Of a DNA stretch of 64,000 nucleotides, positions 57,310-64,000 are shown in pieces. Position 1 is the stretch's first letter; each line of letters opens with the position of its first letter. A model generated the notes under the pieces. It saw only the letters and a program-made list of their open reading frames with translations. It was not told where the DNA came from and did not search any database. Source of the DNA: Gnetum montanum. Its lineage: Eukaryota > Streptophyta > Gnetopsida > Gnetales > Gnetaceae. The position numbers were made by a program, and so were the translations under genes. The stretch is taken from positions 181,717-245,716 of the forward strand of contig MNCI01005808.1 of the NCBI GenBank assembly GCA_015680685.1, read 5' to 3'.

Positions 57310-58700
57310 TGGGGGAGATGCCCATTCATACTAACAATCCATATGGCTTCTTGATTTTTCTACTTTTTTTTTGTTTTTCAAAGTTTTTCTAATTTTACAA
57401 GTTATTTATTTTACCAATTTTTGATTTTTAGATTTTTCTAATTTTACACCATCATTAGTACCTTTAAGCCTTTTTTGATTATTTTACACTTTATTATATA
57501 TTTTATTTTTGTTTTGTTTTGTTTAAGTGTGATATTTCCTTATTTTTGCTAATAAAATCACTTTATTGCCACATGACACAATACCATTATTGCTATTTAC
57601 TAATGATGGTTTGTGCTTAAGGTTGTGATTGTCAATGTTTGGTTTCTATTTTTGAATTTTGATGTCTAATGACTTTGACATGGTTTATTTTTCATGGAAT
57701 AGGTAGTAAGTCCACATCATCCACCCATCTGATAAACTCTATGGTTTTCCTTATTCTAGGAATTTGAGGTTCCTTCCATTAAAGAAACTTTTAATCAAGT
57801 GACCTTGGTAGTTCTAGAATTAGGAAGGATTCAAAAGGTTGTAAAGGTTGTGACTTCAAGGGGAATCAATACTCTTTGTAATCTTATACTTGCTTAAGTG
57901 CTTGAGTGTTTTTTCATGGACTTCTTACCATTTCATACCAACCATTAATAGGAGGTTAAATAAAGTCTTTGCATGGTGTGGTTTCCATCCAAAAAATGAT
58001 GGAAATTCAAAGCACACCCCTTAAACATAATATATGAATAAGTCCTTGCATGGTGTGGTTTCCATTTCAAAAAAAATAGTGGGAATTCAAAATACACCCC
58101 TTGGACAAATAAATGGGCTACAAGCACTAGTTATGGGACTAAAAAGATATGCACCAATGCTTAAAGATCCCGTCTAACTAAGGCCTTCTCTCACTTCCTA
58201 CTCCTCTCTTTTCTTCTCCTTATGGAATAGTGGTTATGTTGTGGAAGCACTCTCGTGTCTCATGTGGATGGATCTATGTTATGGTGGTGATGCGAAATCA
58301 CTGAAAGTGGATTGTTTTGGTTTGGACTGAAAATGGATCTTCCTAGGTCATTTTAAACACAAATTCCACAAGGGACTTCTTATGACCTCAATTCAAAACT
58401 CCATTCCACCTTCTCTATCATCCATCCATGCTACCATAACTCACCTCACTATTATGTTCTATGTTATGTTCTATGTCTTGTTTTGATGTGTTGGAATTCT
58501 TGAGTAGATTCTTTTTTGTTGGTCCTTCACTCTTCATAATCATTAAATCGATTGTGGGGCCCATGGACTCCTTAGTTGAGGTTATGCAAGGGTAACAAAG
58601 GCTTGAGCCTACTATGAGAAGGACCCACTTCCCTTAGTTTGGTTAGTTAAGGTCCCTTACCTTTGACATTGTTACAATCCTATCTTTCATATATTCCATT
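57310..58700 (+). other. Spacer between pol and the extra ORF, element H
   Basis: T-rich non-coding stretch. It contains two blocks of a short direct repeat, TCCTTGCATGGTGTGGTTTC at 58040-58059 and its near copy at 57967-57986, each followed by GGAATTCAAARYACACCCCTT. Related blocks (in complement) occur in the B, F and G 3' UTRs (AAGGGGTGTGCTTTGAATTC at 42037 in G). No credible gene. Confidence 0.55.
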
Positions 58701-58800
58701 GGGTATTCCACTCAATGATTTTTAACCTTTTATTTCATTCATTCCTTGAATCAAGTTTTCTCCATTTTTCCAAATTTATAAGCTTCAAATCCCTCTTCTC

Positions 58801-61190
58801 ATGTTTTCATACTATTCTTGGCCTTTTGAGCTTTCATTTGATCCCAATTTCATTCAAAAATTCTTTGTATTTTGCAAGTATGACCAAAGTCAATGGTTGT
58901 CTATGGTGGTCAACAACTACATTGACAATGCCTCATCAATGAGGCCCTATCGACAAGGCCTCATCAATGCTGCTTACAATCTCTATATATCGCACTTAGG
59001 AATTTTTGACATTTGCCTCATAACACATGAGGAGTTTTTACAATTTTTCATAGCCCAAAACCTTCTAGAGGCCACAACATTCCAACCGTTTGTTCAAATC
59101 ACTCCATTTTTTTAGCTTGCACTTACCGAAGGTAAGATCTTTACTGAAGGAACACCTTGCCCTTTCCATGCCTCATCCAAAAACTCTACAAAAGTTTAGG
59201 TATCATTTGCTACATCAATGATACAATTAGGCTTGCTCCTTTGGCCTCATGATTTGAAATTATGAAGGAAAATACACCAATAACAACCTAAGAAGAGGAG
59301 TAGTTGCCACCACCACCCACTCAAGAAACAACACTGTAGGCCAATGCAGCCATTGAGCACTTGCGCAAGATCCGAGAATAGCTCCTAAGTGAACAAGAGT
59401 AATGCATAGGAATGAGTGGGGCAGATCCATCTATATATTGACCAACAATGAGTTACCTGAATGAGGTGGTTCAAATAGTTAGCTAGATGGAGAGGGATGG
59501 ACCAATTTTCTCTGCCCAATGAAGGTACTGGCCTATGAGTCGAATCCAAATGCTTGAGAGGTGATAGTGTTACTATCTCAACACCATTTATTCCCAAAAA
59601 TCTCTGGGAATGCTACCACCTTCTTGATGCATTTGGAGGAAGGTGAAGGGGTAACTATCATGGTGATGTAGCACCAAGGGTAGGAAAAAATGGATGAAGT
59701 GGTTGCTAACTGTGTTGTTGAAGCACAAAATGCACCTACAATGTCTATACCAGACATATCTACACTTCGAGACATGCAGACATCTACAAGCATGATTAGT
59801 AGAAAGTTGAACATAGCCCAGCATGAAGAATTGCTAGATCAACTGGTGGGGACCAAGCAATCAATTCTAGATATCTCCGATTTTCTAGAAGACATCATTA
59901 CAACCTAGTCAAAGCGACTAAATGCAAGGGGAAAATGCATCATTTTGGAGGGGCAACTTGAAACTGCTCAAGAATGAAATCAATGCTTAGCCATGGAGGT
60001 TGCCGAACTATGTGCTTGAGTTGCTGATCCTACGATCCTCAACCCAACAATAACTAGAGGTGAAGATTTCAAACAGCTTTAGGAATGATTCCAAAAGGCT
60101 GAGGAGGAGGCAATAGTGGCCATCTTCAACCAATCCATAGTTGAAGAAAAAATGTATTCAATTTAGAAGGACTTGGCTCAGATGCACTAGGAGAAAGGGA
60201 CACTAACTATCAAAAATCATCACATGTGCAATGTTGATGCTTAGAAGGAACAAATGTAGGAATTTATTCATCAATGGCAGGAGCAGCTTGCTAGGGTAAA
60301 CACTGAATTGAGGAGATTGACCATAGAGAATTGAAACCTGTAAATGGAGGAAGTTTGTGCCTTGCACCAAACGTCTACCATTGAGATTGCCACTTGGAAG
60401 AATGAGGCCCTTAAGTTTAAAAATGTGAAGGATCACTACAAAGACTAGGTTGTCTTGTAGAAAGAAGTCAATGAGAAACACATCCAAATGGCAAAGGTAA
60501 AAGAAAATGAAGCCCTCCAGCAACTCCAACAAGGAAGAGAAGTCTAGTAGCCCATCATTGATGGGATTGATGCCTACAAAAAGGTAGAGATTTGATTGAA
60601 GGAGTTGCAAATAGAAGAAATGACAAAAACATAGATTTGTTCCATCTCCATTACACAGACTTGGCAATGTTGACTACCAAATGGCTGTAGTCAGAGTTGA
60701 AAAAAACAAGTGGCTAGCTCATATTTGTTATACAAGGTAGAGTTCAAGCACCACAAAGACACCAAGCAGAAGCTTAAGGATACTAACATTGAACTCAAAG
60801 TTCTCAAAGCATGGTTCATAGATCAATGATCAATCATTGAGAACCTAGCCAAATGGATGAATAACTATTAGGAGCTAAAGGACATAGTCAAGGTGTTCAA
60901 CACTGAACACAACAATTCACTGCCTAGTTCGTCAATGCTAAGGAGTTATTTCCAACAATCCCTTGTCCCTAGGATGTTCCTATTTTGACCCACATTAGCA
61001 AAACTGCATGGACAGTGCATGATCCTAGAACTAAGAAGGAGAAAATGAAAGCACTACTAGATGCTTTTCACATCCTTCTTGAAGTTGCAGCAGTAGCAGG
61101 GTAGTCGTAGTTGCCTTGACCACTACCTGTGTGTGAAGCCAATAAAGGTCCCTCAGACCCTTAGGAGCCACCACTACCTAGGATCATCTG
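58801..61190 (+). pseudogene. Extra ORF of element H: globular N-terminus plus long coiled coil, family unknown
   Basis: 58801-59115 is open: MFSYYSWPFELSFDPNFIQ, SQWLSMVVNNYIDN and THEEFLQFFIAQNLLEATTF. After a frameshift near 59270 a linker reads LPPPPTQETT and IEHLRKIRE. From 59690 (MDEVVANCVVEAQNAPTM) to about 60780 a Glu/Lys/Leu-rich frame with heptad spacing follows (LHQTSTIEIATWKNEALKFK, EALQQLQQGRE, LKELQIEEMTK), then IIENLAKWMNNY. The C-terminus has ELFPTIPCP (60946-60972) and DPRTKKEKMKALLDAF (61021-61068). About 800 codons with many stops. Env-like ORFs occur here in Athila elements, but I see no signal peptide or membrane segment. Confidence 0.7.
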
Positions 61191-61424
61191 AGCTTCTTCG
61201 CCACACTTCATTCCATCAAAGAATGTGCTATCCAATTTTGAAGAGTCACATCATAGTGTTCAATTTTTTGTCTTGAACATTGCCATTTTTGTAATGTGTT
61301 GATCCATACACTCAAGCTCTCCATTTTTTGTCAAGCCAGTCAATCTATTTTGTTTGAGAAAGTCAATCAATAATCCCATACCTTTTCAATTTTGTAAAAA
61401 AAAAACTAGAGGATGAGTTTTCAT

Positions 61425-61439
61425 TCAGTCATGGGGGTA
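61425..61439 (+). other. Polypurine tract (element H)
   Basis: CAGTCATGGGGGTA directly before the 3' LTR TGATGAGTC, the same core as in B and G. Confidence 0.75.
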
Positions 61440-62327
61440 TGATGAGTCATGTTTCATTGGTTGCATCGATGATACCTAGTTGATGCATCGTATCTTGCAT
61501 TAATGAGGCCCTGTTGATGGAGTGTTTGTTTTCAACTATAAATATGAACCTACCAGTTGCATTTATAGCAATGGAGACTTTAGTTGCAATGAAGGTCTTA
61601 CCATTTTTCCATTTGAAAGCTAGAATTTTTTCCCCAAGTGCCTACAACAAGAGTCATTAAGTGTATGGATCTTTATTCGAGCATTCCTATACCTAAGCAC
61701 AACAATGTGTGCAGCAATAAAGATGAGCTTTCTAATAAATCTTGCAGCACTTTGGATAGATTAAATATTTCATTTATGAATTTAATATTTTTAATTATTT
61801 ATTCAATACTTTCAATTATTTATTAAATGTTTCTAGTAATTAAGTTAATGAAGTAATTAAACAAGATTAAACACATAAGTATGGCCACTTCAAGCATAAC
61901 ATGTATTTGCTTGGTAATCCCAACAGTGTTATTGCTTAGTACGCCCAATAGCACAGTCCTTGGTTGCCCAGTAGAGGATACGTGGGTTCAGGATGTGTAC
62001 AGAAAGTGGGACTAGATGCTTATGTTAAGACTAGTTACACATTCGATAATTAGTTAAATCAAAGCAGTTAGTCCAACTACTTTATTTCTATTTATGTACC
62101 AAAACCATAAAAATACAAAATGTTAAAAATTAGATGCATCAATTACACTTAACCATACTTGTGTACATCACAAGTGTTTGGGAAGACAACGATTGACCTT
62201 AAGGCAATATTTATTTCCTAGAAGACTAGTGCACCAAAAATGATCAAGTAGACAGAATTCAACCAAATTGTGCATGCATGCTTTGTGATTCATATGGTTT
62301 GGTGTAGGGGTATCTTACTACTCATCA
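61440..62327 (+). repeat. 3' LTR of element H
   Basis: 888 bp, 33 bp shorter than the 5' LTR because its U3 has lost the GTCGAC/AAGGCCT units (it reads ATCGATGATACC...). TATA at 61537-61544. Followed by AATAG. Confidence 0.93.
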
Positions 62328-62332
62328 AATAG

Positions 62333-62583
62333 TGTATTCACAATTTTATCAATTTTTCATTTTGGTTAAATGTAAAGTAAATTCAATTAGTAAAGCCACT
62401 CCCACATTTTGTAAACAAACTTTGTTCCAGTGCTATTATCTCAAGGATGAGTTTTTAGTTAGTCATGGGGGTATGATGAACAATCTTCAAGTAATTATGT
62501 TGACATATTATCATCGATGTAGTAGCTTTAATGTGGGGCTTATTAAATTAACATATTAGTATTAATATAGTAGCAATGTATAT
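62333..62583 (+). repeat. Tail, polypurine tract and first ~111 bp of the 3' LTR of element E
   Basis: After the H target duplication, E resumes: CTCAAGGATGAGTTTTTAG, AGTCATGGGGGTA (62460-62472), then TGATGAACAATC at 62473, an LTR start. The U3 is different again (ATCATCGATGTAGTAGC, then a palindromic TTAGTATTAATATAG) and is cut at 62583 by element I. Confidence 0.75.
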
Positions 62584-63479
62584 TGATGAGTGGTGAGGTA
62601 CCCCTACACTCAACCATACAAATACAAGCATTTCACGCACGATCTGGTCAAACTCCGCAAACGGGCTAGCTATGGTATCCAGATAGTTACTCGTTGATCA
62701 CAGTTTGTTGTCTTCCCACCTGGACTAGTATTTTCTTTGTCACATATGATTTAGTCCAAAGTGAGGTGTATGATGTGTTCCTAACTAATGCTACTCCTGG
62801 AGGTGATGGAAAATAATCTTAGCTAAGTTAGGAGGAAAAGAGAGAGAGAGGGAGCTATACTAAGAGGAGATAGGGAGAGAGAGTCTAAGCTATCCTAAGT
62901 GCGATGAGCATCCATTCCTTAATCATCCATACACATCTTGGACCTCATGTACAACTACCACTAGTATTACCAAGCGCAAATCCTAGGTACACTACTGGGT
63001 TACCAAGTAGTCACACTTAAATGCTTGTGATTAAGTCATACTCATTTTGCATTTAAGGAGTTTAGGGTGGAGAGATATTAATTATGAAAGTAATAAATAA
63101 CAATAAAAATTAAATATTTAAACTAATTAAATGCTGCAATGATGAAGTAATCTCAATCTTTATTGCTGGTCATGTGCGTGTCCAAGTATGTCACACTCAA
63201 ATAAAAGATGTCATACAATTACAATCATCACACTGTGGGCATGCATTGGGAGAAAGGATTGAGAGGAAAAACTGACAAAAAGATCCTACACTAAATTGAC
63301 TTACTAAAATTGACCAAAAAGACTCCCTTCCCATGTGCCTACATGTGTATTTATAGGCCCATGCAAGAACCACGATATCACATATCTGATATCGTTGTTG
63401 GGTGCGATATCGCGTACCCGATATCGCGTATTCGATATTGCGGGTTCGATATCGCAACCATATGAATCACAATTCATCA
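62584..63479 (-). repeat. 3' LTR of element I
   Basis: 896 bp, plus strand TGATGAGTGG...ATTCATCA. U5 is partly different from the other LTRs (62660-62720), and a (GA)n-rich stretch lies near 62840-62880. It carries only the second of the two internal modules (62895-63075). Confidence 0.9.
63348..63475 (-). promoter_or_regulatory. LTR promoter of I: TATA box plus GATATC array
   Basis: TATAAATA (minus strand) at 63355-63348; six GATATC/GATATT palindromes between 63373 and 63455, spaced about 10-20 bp with spacers GCGTACCC, GCGTATTC and GCGGGTTC, that is, the central CG steps vary while the GATATC core is kept. Confidence 0.7.
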
Positions 63480-63659
63480 TAACCCCATGACTAAATGAAA
63501 ACTTGTCCTCAAGTCAAAATGAGAATAAGCCCCATTGATTACACAGTGGATAGGTATGGGATTATTGATTGACAAAGGATCTATTCATGTTGTAGCGAAG
63601 AACTCAATAGAATAAAATTTGGACACAACATGAAAAATGCAAAATTTCAGAAATTACAA

Positions 63660-64000
63660 AATTGGGTGGAACTCATGTGGTTCTTAGTGGTGGTGGCTCC
63701 TCCATGGGTTGCTTCCCCTTATCCTATGATTCAAGTTTTGGAATTCAATGATGTTGAAGTAGTGCTTGGAGTTTCTCCTCTTCAATTTAGGGATCCTGTG
63801 TCATCCACACTAATGCTCCAATGTTTGATGGAGTTGGCACCTCCCATGGGCATGGTAGTTGTGGAAACAGTTTGTTTACCTTGATGTACCAAGCCACAAA
63901 CAACTGTCATTCCTCCTCATAGGCTCTGGCTTTGTCCCTATATTCCTAAAAATCTATAAGCCATCGAGCCAAGTCCATTGCGACATCTCTTTGGCCTTGG
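63660..64000 (-). pseudogene. Extra ORF of element I, C-terminal part
   Basis: The minus strand from the window edge reads QRDVAMDLARWLIDF, EYRDKARAYEEE, VAWYIKVNKLFPQLPCPWEV followed by PTPSNIGALVW, EEEKLQALLQHH and a Pro-rich end with PMEEPPPL, with four stops. It aligns with the C-termini in H (60850-61070) and E (49750-50000). The conserved parts are an LA(K/R)W heptad end, LFPxxPCPWxVPT and EEK(M/L)xALL. Confidence 0.65.

Larger units (their letters stand above)
50116..62327 (+). mobile_element. Element H: complete Ty3/gypsy element with an extra ORF after pol
   Basis: 12,212 bp. LTRs 50116-51036 and 61440-62327, tRNA-Asp type PBS, polypurine tract and a perfect target duplication AATAG (50111-50115, 62328-62332). 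Order on the plus strand: gag, PR, RT, RH, INT, a 1.5-kb spacer, a 2.4-kb extra ORF, 3' LTR. Inserted into element E. Its U3 palindromes are GTCGAC/AAGGCCT type in place of GATATC. Confidence 0.95.
26990..62583 (+). mobile_element. Element E: old plus-strand gypsy element split by F, G, H and smaller insertions
   Basis: Four blocks (26990-28271, 35204-39817, 47031-50115, 62333-62583) line up in order with element H: gag end, protease, RT, RNase H, integrase, extra ORF, polypurine tract, 3' LTR start. Each interruption is a recognised insertion with its own LTR ends. The 5' part is missing and no 5' LTR is seen. About 9 kb of its own sequence remains. Confidence 0.8.
62584..64000 (-). mobile_element. 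Element I: gypsy element running off the right edge
   Basis: 3' LTR 62584-63479, polypurine tract (minus strand TAGTCATGGGGTTA) and the first 520 bp of internal sequence, which encodes the C-terminus of the same extra ORF as in E and H. It combines a GATATC-type LTR with an ORF-containing 3' region. Inserted into the 3' LTR of element E. Confidence 0.85.

Noticed and set aside
58801-61190. Calling the extra ORF an envelope gene
   Set aside because: The position fits Athila env-like ORFs, but I see no signal peptide, cleavage site or membrane segment; the readable part is coiled coil.

Overview
This is a stretch of plant nuclear heterochromatin made almost entirely of nested, decayed transposable elements. 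I find no intact host gene, rRNA or free tRNA gene. The plant assignment rests on four things: Ty3/gypsy elements whose primer-binding site matches the 3' end of tRNA-Asp (as in the Athila/Tat group), a Ty1/copia element primed by initiator tRNA-Met, an RTE-like LINE and tRNA-derived SINEs. Premature stops are mostly of the CAG-to-TAG and TGG-to-TAG/TGA kind, as expected where plant CHG/CG methylation is followed by deamination. I cannot name the species; nesting this dense suggests a large genome.

Layout. (1) 1-2995: left-truncated minus-strand gypsy element A (gag plus 5' LTR). (2) 3020-3665: a foldback element with long imperfect inverted repeats, followed by a short hairpin. (3) 4080-26935: an old minus-strand gypsy element C, split by a 162-bp SINE (5578-5739), gypsy element B (5769-15991, about 10.2 kb, perfect CTAAT target duplication), copia element D (16685-24009, itself carrying a gypsy solo LTR at 18873-19837 and a GC-richer insertion in its 5' LTR) and a 5'-truncated LINE (24479-25537). 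(4) 26990-62583: an old plus-strand gypsy element E, split by F (28272-35203), a probable SINE (39048-39230), G (39818-47030), a copia solo LTR (48393-49283) and H (50116-62327, about 12.2 kb, perfect AATAG target duplication). (5) 62584-64000: element I, minus strand, inserted in the 3' LTR of E and running off the window. There are two assembly gaps (19301-19765 and 44746-45195) and a single N at 43666 inside an apparent unmerged overlap.

The gypsy elements form one superfamily with the same PBS, the same polypurine tract (AGTCATGGGGGTA), TGATGA...TCATCA LTR ends, similar U5 ends, and a gag-PR-RT-RH-INT order. Three features deserve attention. First, U3 is very short (about 120-130 bp), and the space between the LTR end and the TATA box is filled with a GC-rich palindrome array: GATATC-centred in A, B, F, G, I and the solo LTR, but GTCGAC/AAGGCCT-centred in H. 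Second, E, H and I carry an extra long ORF between integrase and the 3' LTR. In H it has a globular N-terminus, a proline-rich linker and a long coiled coil; in all three it ends in a conserved PCPWxVPT motif. I do not recognise the protein. Third, F and G share the same pol deletion (RT, RNase H and integrase lost), so they look like an amplified non-autonomous subfamily that needs enzymes in trans.

All coding regions are broken by stops or frameshifts, so every gene is entered as a pseudogene. Boundaries of internal domains are approximate; LTR, PBS and target-duplication coordinates were read base by base.
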